The position numbers were made by a program, and so were the translations under genes. From positions 4,712,001 to 4,776,000 of the forward strand of contig NZ_CP018937.1 in assembly GCF_002849695.1 (NCBI RefSeq): a DNA stretch of 64,000 nucleotides, written 5' to 3'. Positions 18,476-27,128 of this stretch are shown here, in pieces. Below the pieces are notes generated by a model that saw nothing but the letters and a program-made list of their open reading frames with translations, had not been told where the DNA came from and made no database searches. Within the stretch, counting starts at the first letter, position 1. Every line of letters starts with the position of its first letter. This stretch comes from Bacteroides fragilis. GTDB lineage: Bacteria > Bacteroidota > Bacteroidia > Bacteroidales > Bacteroidaceae.

Positions 18476-21400
18476 TTAAAAAGTGAACTGTAAACCGATG
18501 GAACCCATGATTTGAGTCGGATATTTTAATCCGTTTGAGGTGTAGAGTTCCGGATCCCATAATTTAAATTTAGAGAATGTCAGTAGATTCTGACCACTGA
18601 TATAAGCACGTAAGAATTTGTAAGAGTATCCTAATTCTACATTTTTAAGTCGAATATACGAACCGTCTCTCAACCAGTAAGTAGAGTTGGGATTGTTATT
18701 GTTGTTCTTTCCGTTTGTCAGTCTTGGATACATCGCTTCGGAGTTCGGATTTGCTTCTGTCCAACGATTGTCGGCCACAAACTGCATAACTCCGTAAGAT
18801 TCTCCTCCAAAAGGATGGATGTCGCTTAACATGATACTTCTTTTGCCTACACCTTGGAAGAAGATAGAAGCATCCCATTTCTTATATTGGATACTGACTC
18901 CGAGACCATAGCTGATCTGAGGTAATTCTGGGTTTCCGATATAGGTTTGGTCATTTCCATCGATTTTTCCGTCATTATTGAGATCCGCATATTTGATATC
19001 TCCGGGTTGTACCACTCCCGTCAATATTTGTTTGGGACTGTTGTCAATTTCTTCTTGATCTTTGAAAAGCCCTAATGCAATGTAACCTTTATACTGGTTC
19101 AGTGGACGCCCTACTTGGGACATATATGAGAATTCATAATCTGGTTCATCAATTTCTACATATTGGTTTTTTGCGTAAGTGAAGGTACCTTTGGCTGAGA
19201 TCATGAAATCTTTGTTGACAGCGTGATTGTAGTCCAATGACATATCAACACCTTGGTTACGTACTTTTCCTAAATTACCATAAGGACGGAGATCTCCGGT
19301 TATACCACTTTCCGCAGGGATTGTATTACGTCTAAGGAAGATATCTTTGCGGTCTTCTCTAAAAAAATCTACGTTGAGGCTTAATTTGTTGAATAACCCC
19401 AGATCGAATCCAACATTATATTTCTTTCCGATTTCCCATGTCACTTTTTCTGCTCCGTAAGTAGTAATAGTAGCTCCATTCGAAGACGTTTGCCATTGGT
19501 CACCAAATACGAATCCGGCTCCACTCAAGTCTACTTTCGTGAGGTATGGGAAACGGTTGGAACCAATATCTGCATTACCTACCAATCCATAAGAAGCACG
19601 AATTTTTAAGTTGGAAATGACTTTAGTCAATGGTTCAAAGAATTGTTCGTTAGAAATAAGATATCCGACAGCAAGTGAGGGGAAGAATCCGTAACGGCTC
19701 CCTTTTTCGAAGTTTTCACTACCGTTGTATCCGAAATTGAACTCAGCCAGGTAACGTCCGTCGTAAGCGTAGGTTAAGCGACCCGCTAAACCTTGATTGC
19801 GTTTTGGCAATGTATTGTAATAGTTGTTGTCTGGATTGTTTAGGTTGTATTCACGTTGAAGATACACTAACATTGCTCCGACGTCATGTTTATCATCAAA
19901 TGTATGTTGATAATTTAATGTAGCCTGTAGGTTCATTAAACGATCTCCTGTGGTTGATGTAGATGTTTCAAGTGCTGTACGCCCTTTACTGATAGAATTA
20001 TAATCATAGATATAACTTCCGTCTTCTTGCTGCTGAGGATTCTGCAATTCGTAGAAGTAGGGTGAGAAGGAGCGATTTACAGTGGTCTTTGACCAGTTCT
20101 TAAAAGATACCAGTGCTTTGAAATTCAATCCTTTAGTTATGAAATCAAGCTTTTGCTCCAGTTCGAAAGCGGTATTAATGCTGTATGCGCTTTGTTTAGA
20201 ACTTCCTTGAACCATACTTGCATAAGGGTTACGATAAATACTGAATCCTCCGGCTCCGATAGGACCGCCTGATTTATTTCCAAATATGGTATGGTCTTCA
20301 TTGTTAATATTAGGATATACAGGTGCAAAATACATGGAAGGTGCTTCCATTACATACTTATACAGGTCGTCCATACTTGTTGACGGACCATTATAGTTGA
20401 CAATCTGTGAGTTTATTCTCACATTTACTTTAGTGCTTGAAGTTAGCCATGCTCCTACATTGCTTTGGAATGAGTAGCGAAGATTCTGTATGTTATTGTC
20501 GAATGTGTTATTAGGGTCTTTTTTCAGCATACCGTTATCGTTATTGATAGAAGCGCTGATGAAATAATCTACTTTCTTTGTACCACCCATTACATTCAGA
20601 TTGGCCGATTGGTTCATAGAATAATCTTTGAACATATAGTCGAACCAGTCAACGTTGGGATATACATATTGATTTCTGTTTTCAAGTGTTCCTTGTATCT
20701 TATCAGCGGAGAAAGCAGGTGTCCCATCCGGGTTACGTGTCAGGATGGCCTCATTTCTCAGTTGCATAGCTGTCACAGCATCGGCTAACTTGAGTGTACG
20801 TGTCGGTGCAGTGAATGTATTATCGATGCGTACATTGATACGTGCTCTTTCGAGGTCTTTACCGGATCGGGTAGTGATCAGAATTACGCCATTGGCACCA
20901 CGGGCACCGTAAAGGGCTGTAGCCGAAGCATCTTTTAGTATCGAGAAGTTTTCGATAGCTTCAGAAGGAATAGCATTCATGTCGCCTGCTGAAACTTCTA
21001 CACCGTCGATAAAAATCAACGGATCAGTTGTTCCACTGAAAGTTGCGGCACCACGTATCCAGAAGTTTGCTCCGTCTGAACCCGGTTCACCCGTGCGCTG
21101 CATGGAAATGACACCTGCGATACGTCCGGCGAATGATGTACTAAGGTTACTGGAGGGTACTCGAAGCTCTGCTGGTTTGATGGATTGTACGGCACCTACT
21201 ACACTGGCTTTCTTCTGTGTACCGAAGCCCACCACTACTACTTCTTCTAATGCCTGTGCATCGGGAGTTAGTTTGAAAACAACTATTTTTTTTCCTTTTA
21301 GCTGAATTTCAACGGGAGTATATCCGATAAAAGAGGCAATCAAAGTGCTGTTTTCGGGAGCCATCAGTGTAAAGTTTCCTTCAATGTTGGTTACAGCTCC

Positions 21401-21874
21401 CAGCGAGTTATTGCCTTTTATTGTAACATTGGCTCCCGGAACTCCTTCACCGTTTTCATCAAGAACCTGGCCAGTGATTTTTGTTTTTTTTTCCTGTTGC
21501 GGTGTTTCGGTCGGTGCCTTTGTGATTGTAATCTGCCGATCGTTGATGGTATACTTCAATCCGACCTCCTTTGACAGGATATTCAAAATAGATTCTACGT
21601 TCTGCTTATCTATCGAAACCGATACTTTCTTTTGTAGTATCGGTAATAGGTCTTTGGAGTACAAAACGACAAATTCACTGTTCTTTTCGACGTATTCTAG
21701 CACTTCTTTTACAGTTTTATCGGCTGCGTGGAGTGTGAAAACAGTTTGTTGAGCATAAGTCTTTGCTGCATGAACCGGAGTAGTGATACTCGGTATAAGT
21801 AAAAAAATACTAATTAATAAAAAAAAGGACGTAATCCTCCCTGCCTTATGACAAGGAATTGCTTTCTTTTTCAT
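18476..21874 (-). CDS. SusC/RagA family TonB-dependent transporter with STN signalling domain
   Basis: The 1132-residue protein has a signal peptide (about 1-37), an STN (secretin/TonB N-terminal) domain (about 55-125, LHAADKTVKEVLEYVEKNSEFV), a carboxypeptidase-regulatory-like domain (about 133-215, ITGQVLDENGEGVPGANVTIKG), a TonB box-like stretch (LEEVVVVGFGTQ), the plug and a large barrel ending in Phe (IGLQFTF). SusC carries oligosaccharides across the outer membrane using TonB energy. The STN domain marks the signalling subclass that reports transport to a FecR anti-sigma; those partners are encoded just upstream. Susceptible substrate: probably alpha-galactosyl glycans. Confidence 0.95.
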   Translation of the reverse strand: MKKKAIPCHKAGRITSFFLLISIFLLIPSITTPVHAAKTYAQQTVFTLHAADKTVKEVLEYVEKNSEFVVLYSKDLLPILQKKVSVSIDKQNVESILNILSKEVGLKYTINDRQITITKAPTETPQQEKKTKITGQVLDENGEGVPGANVTIKGNNSLGAVTNIEGNFTLMAPENSTLIASFIGYTPVEIQLKGKKIVVFKLTPDAQALEEVVVVGFGTQKKASVVGAVQSIKPAELRVPSSNLSTSFAGRIAGVISMQRTGEPGSDGANFWIRGAATFSGTTDPLIFIDGVEVSAGDMNAIPSEAIENFSILKDASATALYGARGANGVILITTRSGKDLERARINVRIDNTFTAPTRTLKLADAVTAMQLRNEAILTRNPDGTPAFSADKIQGTLENRNQYVYPNVDWFDYMFKDYSMNQSANLNVMGGTKKVDYFISASINNDNGMLKKDPNNTFDNNIQNLRYSFQSNVGAWLTSSTKVNVRINSQIVNYNGPSTSMDDLYKYVMEAPSMYFAPVYPNINNEDHTIFGNKSGGPIGAGGFSIYRNPYASMVQGSSKQSAYSINTAFELEQKLDFITKGLNFKALVSFKNWSKTTVNRSFSPYFYELQNPQQQEDGSYIYDYNSISKGRTALETSTSTTGDRLMNLQATLNYQHTFDDKHDVGAMLVYLQREYNLNNPDNNYYNTLPKRNQGLAGRLTYAYDGRYLAEFNFGYNGSENFEKGSRYGFFPSLAVGYLISNEQFFEPLTKVISNLKIRASYGLVGNADIGSNRFPYLTKVDLSGAGFVFGDQWQTSSNGATITTYGAEKVTWEIGKKYNVGFDLGLFNKLSLNVDFFREDRKDIFLRRNTIPAESGITGDLRPYGNLGKVRNQGVDMSLDYNHAVNKDFMISAKGTFTYAKNQYVEIDEPDYEFSYMSQVGRPLNQYKGYIALGLFKDQEEIDNSPKQILTGVVQPGDIKYADLNNDGKIDGNDQTYIGNPELPQISYGLGVSIQYKKWDASIFFQGVGKRSIMLSDIHPFGGESYGVMQFVADNRWTEANPNSEAMYPRLTNGKNNNNNPNSTYWLRDGSYIRLKNVELGYSYKFLRAYISGQNLLTFSKFKLWDPELYTSNGLKYPTQIMGSIGLQFTF

Positions 21875-21934
21875 ACATTTACATTGATTTTAGTTAATCA
21901 TTAAAGTTTGTGATTTAATAAAAAGTCATTAGAG

Positions 21935-21960
21935 TCGGATAATATGGGCGTATTATCCGA
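21935..21960 (-). terminator. Hairpin between fecR-like gene and susC
   Basis: TCGGATAATA (21935-21944) and TATTATCCGA (21951-21960) form a 10-bp stem with a 6-nt loop. Read on the minus strand it is followed, after about 8 nt, by TTTTT. It would separate the sigma/anti-sigma transcript from susC, allowing a sigma-dependent promoter in the remaining 60 nt. T-runs lie on both sides, so it may work in both directions. Confidence 0.6.
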
Positions 21961-22038
21961 TTTTCTTTTTTTATCTGTTTTCTTTCTACATAATGGTGTG
22001 TTTTTTTAAGGTTAAACATTGGTTACTTAAAACTTGTA

Positions 22039-23187
22039 TTATTCTATATAGATTACATTGTTTTTCATTGTATATTCAGCAGGTAAAATAGACAGAATCG
22101 ACTTCATTACCTGATTTAAATCATCATTTAAATAGAGCTTACCAAACATTTGCTCGTTTTCTACAGCAGCATCGCATCGGATATTCTGACCATAATAATC
22201 TTGTAACCGTTGCAAAACTTGCTTTAGACTTTCTCCTTGTAGAGTCCATATTCCGGCAATCCAGCTGATATAATCACGGGCATCTACTTTCGCTTTACCT
22301 GTTATGCCTGCCTGGCTGAGTTCTACCTTTTCATTAGGCGCCATCTTGATATGGCGGTTCTGCTGATCTTTCACATTTACCGAACCTTCTACCAGTACAA
22401 CAGTAGCCTTTTCTTGACCTTTATAGGCTGATATGTTGAAAGATGTGCCCAATACGCTTACCTCAAATCCGGAGGTATTCACAATAAAAGGTTTCGAAGC
22501 ATCATGGGCTACTTTCAGATATACTTCTCCTTCCACATAAATTTCTCTGTACTTTCCTTCAAATGTACGAGGGTAAATGACTTTACTCCCGGAGTTAATC
22601 CATATCTTGCTGTTATCGGCCAAAACAATTTGTGAACGTTTGCCCTTAGGGACGATAATCTGGTTGTATGCCTCTTTGCTGTCATCCTCTGTAAGTTTAT
22701 TGGAGTTGACTTGTACTTGTCCGGTAGCAGAATAAGTGACTTGGGCATTATTATCCAATTCTATTTTCTTCTGGTCCGAAACAACCAGTGTAACCTCTTT
22801 TATATCTTGAGGTATTTCTGTTTGCAGGCTTTGCGCTATCTTATTTAAGTCGTGCCTTTCTTCATCATTCATCAAAAGAAAGCAAGTAATCCCTATTAAC
22901 ATAGCTACAGATGCAGCTGCCAATGAATACCTCATGATGCTGAACCATTGTATGGACTTGCCGCTTTTCTTGATGTGGCTGACAGATGTACTGTCGGCAT
23001 TTATTTTGTTTTGTACCTTTTCCCATATATCCGTTTCCTCTGTTTCTGGGGGAAAACATTGGTTCCAAAGAAAGTCGAGTTTATCATATTCGGCTTGTTC
23101 CTCCGGAGATGCGAATGATTTCTTTTCCGGATGATCGCCATCCTTATTCAGGAAGGAAGCAAATAATTTGAACTTATTCTTTCTCAT
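22039..23187 (-). CDS. FecR-family anti-sigma factor
   Basis: From the ATG at 23187 the protein has 382 residues; an upstream in-frame ATG at 23220 would add 11. It has a cytoplasmic N-terminal part (about 1-75), one TM segment (about 80-105, SLAAASVAMLIGITCFLLM), a FecR domain (about 165-275, IVPKGKRSQIVLADNSKIWINSGSK) and a C-terminal DUF4974 domain (from about 305, GESLKQVLQRLQDYYGQNI). It should hold the neighbouring ECF sigma factor inactive until SusC's STN domain signals across the periplasm. It follows the sigma gene on the same strand with an 87-nt gap. Confidence 0.93.
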   Translation of the reverse strand: MRKNKFKLFASFLNKDGDHPEKKSFASPEEQAEYDKLDFLWNQCFPPETEETDIWEKVQNKINADSTSVSHIKKSGKSIQWFSIMRYSLAAASVAMLIGITCFLLMNDEERHDLNKIAQSLQTEIPQDIKEVTLVVSDQKKIELDNNAQVTYSATGQVQVNSNKLTEDDSKEAYNQIIVPKGKRSQIVLADNSKIWINSGSKVIYPRTFEGKYREIYVEGEVYLKVAHDASKPFIVNTSGFEVSVLGTSFNISAYKGQEKATVVLVEGSVNVKDQQNRHIKMAPNEKVELSQAGITGKAKVDARDYISWIAGIWTLQGESLKQVLQRLQDYYGQNIRCDAAVENEQMFGKLYLNDDLNQVMKSILSILPAEYTMKNNVIYIE

Positions 23188-23274
23188 TACTTTAATAGGG
23201 TTACATAAATAAAGACGCAACTTCTTTAAGAATCTCCTATTCCAATTCTATTTTTTTTTAAATTATTTTCTGAT

Positions 23275-23817
23275 TTATTTTTTCAGGCCGCTCGAGATGA
23301 TCTCTAATGCTTTGGCAACGTGTGCATTAATGGTCTTTACAGAGATATTCAGCATATCGGCTATTTCTTTATAGGGTAGGCGTTCTATCTTGGCAAGAGC
23401 GAAGACTACCTTGCATTTGGGAGGAAGTGTTTGAATGAGGCTGTTGATTTGGGCTATCTCTTCCTTGCTGATCATCTGTTCGTCGGGAGTTTGCAGATTT
23501 CCGATTATCTGGAAGCTGTCTATTTCTTCCCAGGAGGTTATTTCATTTGAATTTTCCGCTTTTCGCAGATACGAGATGGCTTTGTTGTGAGTTAAAGTAA
23601 GCAACCAGGCTTTTATATTCTTGATTTCTTCTATTTCTTCCCGGTGCCTCCATACATCCAGAAAGACATCGCTGACTACTTCTTCGGCAGTTTCTTTGGT
23701 TCGTACGAAACACTGTGCATAGTAGAACAAGTCTTTCGAGTAGCTACTCACAAAATGACGGAAAGAAGCTTCTTCTCCTTTCTTTATCTTGCTGATATAT
23801 TCGATGTCGTTGTTCAT
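23275..23817 (-). CDS. ECF RNA polymerase sigma factor of the galactoside locus
   Basis: The 180-residue protein has sigma region 2 (about 10-85, DLFYYAQCFVRTKETAEEVVSDVFLDVWRHREEI) and region 4 (about 120-175, LPPKCKVVFALAKIERLPYKEIADMLNISVKTINAHVAKAL). It is a Bacteroidetes-type ECF sigma, the group paired with FecR anti-sigmas and SusCD transporters. It probably switches on the susC-susD-GH27 unit when the glycan is bound. The start at 23817 is 32 nt downstream of a TATTTTTG element. Confidence 0.94.
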   Translation of the reverse strand: MNNDIEYISKIKKGEEASFRHFVSSYSKDLFYYAQCFVRTKETAEEVVSDVFLDVWRHREEIEEIKNIKAWLLTLTHNKAISYLRKAENSNEITSWEEIDSFQIIGNLQTPDEQMISKEEIAQINSLIQTLPPKCKVVFALAKIERLPYKEIADMLNISVKTINAHVAKALEIISSGLKK

Positions 23818-23848
23818 ATATAGAGTAATGGTTGCTATATGTGTGCTG

Positions 23849-23856
23849 CAAAAATA
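23849..23856 (-). promoter_or_regulatory. Possible -7 element for the ECF sigma gene
   Basis: On the minus strand this reads TATTTTTG, matching TAnnTTTG, about 32 nt upstream of the start codon. No clear -33 TTTG is at the expected distance, so support is partial. Confidence 0.4.
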
Positions 23857-23984
23857 TAAAATATAAACTTCTTTTCTTAATATTTATTACATTCTTTCGT
23901 TCTTCAATTTAATAATATGTGGTATTTAAAGGTTGGATTAACTTTTCCTGCTTTTATTTGCATGTTTTGTGTTAACCATAAATG

Positions 23985-24017
23985 AAAGGCGGGATACTGT
24001 CAAAGTGCCCCGCCTTT
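23985..24017. terminator. Hairpin downstream of the GH36 gene
   Basis: AAAGGCGGG (23985-23993) and CCCGCCTTT (24009-24017) form a perfect 9-bp stem with a 15-nt loop, 35 nt beyond the stop of the minus-strand gene, with T residues on the far side. Confidence 0.65.
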
Positions 24018-24051
24018 TGCATCTGTGTTTTGTGGGTTGATAGTAATAAGT

Positions 24052-26211
24052 TTATTCTGCCACCAGTTCTATTACTCGGCTATGGGTCTGTGAAGTAGTG
24101 AATGCATTCAACCCAACTTTCATAAGGTAATCACCGGAGAAGATTTTTTCATTACCCGGTAGATTCGATTTCCGGCCCGGCATTAGATTAATTTCTTTCA
24201 CCCGGTACATTTTTCCGGCATCAAGTCCCTGGAGCTTAATCGGGAGCAGTTTCTCGCCAAAGCGGGGATGGATATCATATGCGAAGAGAACAGCTTTCGA
24301 AGCATCCGGTGCGGCATACATAATCGCCATGTGATTGCTTTCATATGGAGAGATGAGGCGGTATTGATCACCATCCAGTATGACAGGCTTCAGGCGCTTA
24401 TAATTTGCCACGGCTTCTTGGCAATAAGTCAGTTCGTCCGCTTTCATATCTTTCAGGCCGATGTCGAATCCCAATTTACACATGCTGGCAACATCGGTAC
24501 GGAACTTTACACTCGTCCTGCTGTTCCAACTTGTAACATGGGCGCACATGGCTTTGGAAGGGAAGAATTGTGAAAAACCCCACTGGATGAACAAACGCTC
24601 TATCGGATCGGTATTGTCCGAACACCAAAACTCTGTGAAGTATTTCAGTGCTTCGTAGTCGCAACGTGCACCACCGCCGGAACATAGCATCATCGGAACA
24701 TTGGGGTATTTTTCTTTGACCCGTTTCAATACATTATATATACCGCGTACATGATCGATATAGAGTTGTCCTTGTTTGTCTTTCAGATAGGGAGAATAGA
24801 TATTGGTGATGGGGCTGTTGCAATCCCACTTAAAGAAAGCTACATCAGGGTTTTCCGTCATAATCTTATCGACTACGCCGAATACGAAATCCTGTACTTT
24901 GGGGTTGCTCAGGTCGAGTACCAATTGATTACGGTAATAATAAGTTTCACGGTTCGGATAATGGATTGCCCAGTCGGGATGTGCTTCGAACAGATCACTT
25001 TGAGGATTCACCATCTCCGGTTCTATCCAGATACCGAATTTGACACCGGCTTCTTTCGCTTTCTCTACTAATGCAGGGATACCTCCGGGAAGTTTGCTTT
25101 TCATTGCTTCCCAATCGCCCAGGCCGGCATGATCGTCGTTGCGTGGATGTTTATTCCCAAACCAGCCATCGTCGAGCAGAAACATATCTACACCCAGATG
25201 TTTGGCTTCTTTCATCAATTTACCCAATAACTCTTCATCGAAAGTGAAATAAGTGTTCTCCCAATTATTGAGGAGAGTCATCCGGTCTCCCTGGCCATCT
25301 TTCAGTTGGTAGTTGCGTGCCCAGTTGTGTAAATTGCGGCTGGCTTCTCCCGTACCGTTGTTACTCAGGGTAAAGATAAATTCCGGGGTAGTGAATATTT
25401 CGTTTGCTTTTAATTGATAATCCGAAGCATACGGGTTGATGGCAGGGATTACCCGCAAGTTCCCCTCGTTGTCTACCTCAAAAGTAAACTGGAAGTTGCC
25501 TGTCCAGCCAATGGTACCCAATATTACTTGTCCCTGATGTTCTTGTGCAGGCTGTTCCAGTCCGAGTTCGAAGAAAGGTTGCATGTGCATGGCTGCGCGG
25601 CTTCCTAATTTTGTATCGAGAATTTTTTTGCCCGGTTGCAGCTGTTGTGTACTCATCTGTACCTCTTTGGCCCAGTCACTGCTGAATTCGGTGAGATAAT
25701 ATTTTTGGTTTGCGAAATAAAGCATCGTTGAAGCATAACGCCATAGAGTGACCGGTTTCTTCTGTTGATGCGTGATCTCACTCCATGTCTTGATTACATT
25801 TTGTTTAGGATAAGATACATAGTGCAACGTCACATCTACCGGATACTGGTCGTCTTTCATCCGGATGATGGTCTCTGTCCCTCCTTCTACTGTTTTCTGT
25901 TCCGAGGACACATAACGCAGGATGGTACTGGGGTTACCGTCGTTGTTTGTAATGGCTACAGCCGGTTCGAAATAGTCTTCCCCACCGGATCCCGGATATA
26001 CTTCCCATCCGCGGGATCGCCCTGAAAGGTGGCTCAGGTCCCGGTCGTTTAATAGTTTGTCACCCAGATAAGCCTGATATAGACGTCCGTTCGGAGCGAC
26101 TTCTAAAATAAGGTCTGTCCGTTCTGTCGAGATGCGAATCTGCTTCGATTCTTGTGCACTTACATGGAGGCAGGCTGTAAGAACCAATAGTGTTGCAAGT
26201 AATTTTTTCAT
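24052..26211 (-). CDS. Alpha-galactosidase, GH36
   Basis: The frame stays open to an ATG at 26409, but the ATG at 26211 gives a signal peptide (MKKLLATLLVLTACLHVSAQ) and the family N terminus, so 719 residues is the likely length. It has the GH36 N-terminal beta-supersandwich (about 25-300), the barrel (about 310-630, with FLLDDGWFGNKHPRNDDHAGLGDW) and a C-terminal sheet. The nucleophile is D463 in FFKWDCN and the acid/base is D532 in CSDNTD. It acts on melibiose, raffinose-type sugars or galactosylated polymers. It is transcribed the same way as the SusCD locus but separated by a terminator, so it probably has its own promoter. Confidence 0.93.
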   Translation of the reverse strand: MKKLLATLLVLTACLHVSAQESKQIRISTERTDLILEVAPNGRLYQAYLGDKLLNDRDLSHLSGRSRGWEVYPGSGGEDYFEPAVAITNNDGNPSTILRYVSSEQKTVEGGTETIIRMKDDQYPVDVTLHYVSYPKQNVIKTWSEITHQQKKPVTLWRYASTMLYFANQKYYLTEFSSDWAKEVQMSTQQLQPGKKILDTKLGSRAAMHMQPFFELGLEQPAQEHQGQVILGTIGWTGNFQFTFEVDNEGNLRVIPAINPYASDYQLKANEIFTTPEFIFTLSNNGTGEASRNLHNWARNYQLKDGQGDRMTLLNNWENTYFTFDEELLGKLMKEAKHLGVDMFLLDDGWFGNKHPRNDDHAGLGDWEAMKSKLPGGIPALVEKAKEAGVKFGIWIEPEMVNPQSDLFEAHPDWAIHYPNRETYYYRNQLVLDLSNPKVQDFVFGVVDKIMTENPDVAFFKWDCNSPITNIYSPYLKDKQGQLYIDHVRGIYNVLKRVKEKYPNVPMMLCSGGGARCDYEALKYFTEFWCSDNTDPIERLFIQWGFSQFFPSKAMCAHVTSWNSRTSVKFRTDVASMCKLGFDIGLKDMKADELTYCQEAVANYKRLKPVILDGDQYRLISPYESNHMAIMYAAPDASKAVLFAYDIHPRFGEKLLPIKLQGLDAGKMYRVKEINLMPGRKSNLPGNEKIFSGDYLMKVGLNAFTTSQTHSRVIELVAE

Positions 26212-26423
26212 GGTATTATTATTGATGTTATAAAATATGCATTGTGCATGCAAAGTAAAGGAAACTTCGCTATATTCACAAATGAAACGAAAGGAAACAA
26301 ACGGGAATCCATACTTCTGTTTGTTAAGTGGTTCTCCGGCAAGTAGTGCAACTTTCAGGGCAGATTCCTTTATTGCGGGAATTATCGTTCCGCTACTTTG
26401 TTTTTGCATAACATAAAATTGTG

Positions 26424-26431
26424 TAATTTTG
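26424..26431 (+). promoter_or_regulatory. Promoter -7 element of the small lipoprotein gene
   Basis: TAATTTTG fits TAnnTTTG, 22 nt upstream of the ATG at 26453; TTTG at 26403-26406 is 17 nt ahead. A strong AGGAGG lies just before the start codon, which is unusual for Bacteroides. Confidence 0.5.
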
Positions 26432-26452
26432 GAGAGCTAAAAATAAAGGAGG

Positions 26453-27007
26453 ATGAAAACAAGTCTGAAACTAATTCCGGGAGCTATGCTTGTGCTTCTT
26501 TTTCTGATTACCGCCTGCAATCTCTACAGGCGACCGATTCCCGATGAGATGATAGGAGAGCATAGGATTCACCGTGCTGACGGCTTCATGACCCAGGACT
26601 ATCGTTTAGCGATTAATCCGGTCAATGATTCGGTATATGATATTAAGTTGTGGGAGAAAAAGAGCTCCTCAAGAAAGCCGGAGCAGATATATTATGATGG
26701 ATTACGTTTCCATTACCGGGATACTGTGCATATTTCCACGAAACGCGTCACGAGCGGTACGGAAACTTATCGGGTAAATAAAAGACGGGTAACACGAGAT
26801 AAGAATCCTCGTACGTGGTATACTATTCGGCTGAGCAGTGGCGGATTTGTAATGTCTGATTCATTGATAGAGCGGCAAGGCGTTTCCGACGAGCAACACC
26901 GGAAGTGGCTTTACAAACAGTATGGCAAATTGACTTTCCGCGAAGGGAAAATTGTTTTTCTGAACAGTCGTTGTCCGGCGTTTTATTTAAAGAAGCAGGA
27001 GAGATGA
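26453..27007 (+). CDS. Lipoprotein of unknown function
   Basis: The 184-residue protein starts with a lipoprotein signal peptide (lipobox LITAC, Cys at 23) and has a mature part rich in Arg and Lys. It shows no domain I recognise. Strand-like segments such as DYRLAINPVNDSVYDIKLWEKK and TWYTIRLSSGGFVMSDSLIERQ suggest a small beta-rich fold. It has its own promoter and an AGGAGG ribosome site 0-1 nt before the ATG, which is unusually close spacing. It is divergent from the GH36 gene and 121 nt upstream of hppA. No function is proposed. Confidence 0.7.
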   Translation: MKTSLKLIPGAMLVLLFLITACNLYRRPIPDEMIGEHRIHRADGFMTQDYRLAINPVNDSVYDIKLWEKKSSSRKPEQIYYDGLRFHYRDTVHISTKRVTSGTETYRVNKRRVTRDKNPRTWYTIRLSSGGFVMSDSLIERQGVSDEQHRKWLYKQYGKLTFREGKIVFLNSRCPAFYLKKQER

Positions 27008-27063
27008 AGCGTTTTGTATCTGCTCCCATTTTTCGGGACTGGCAGCAGCAAAAGGCAAAAATA

Positions 27064-27095
27064 TTTGGTTATCTCGTTTAGATTCAATACTTTTA
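27064..27095 (+). promoter_or_regulatory. Promoter of hppA
   Basis: TTTG at 27064-27067, 20 nt, then TACTTTTA at 27088-27095: one mismatch from TAnnTTTG. It lies 33 nt upstream of the start codon. Confidence 0.45.
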
Positions 27096-27128
27096 GGCTT
27101 TCGTTAAACCTTTAAATATTGTACGTCT

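Noticed and set aside
26212..26409. N-terminal extension of the GH36 alpha-galactosidase
   Set aside because: The ATG at 26211 gives a proper signal peptide, while the extra 66 residues contain no feature and cross the promoter region.
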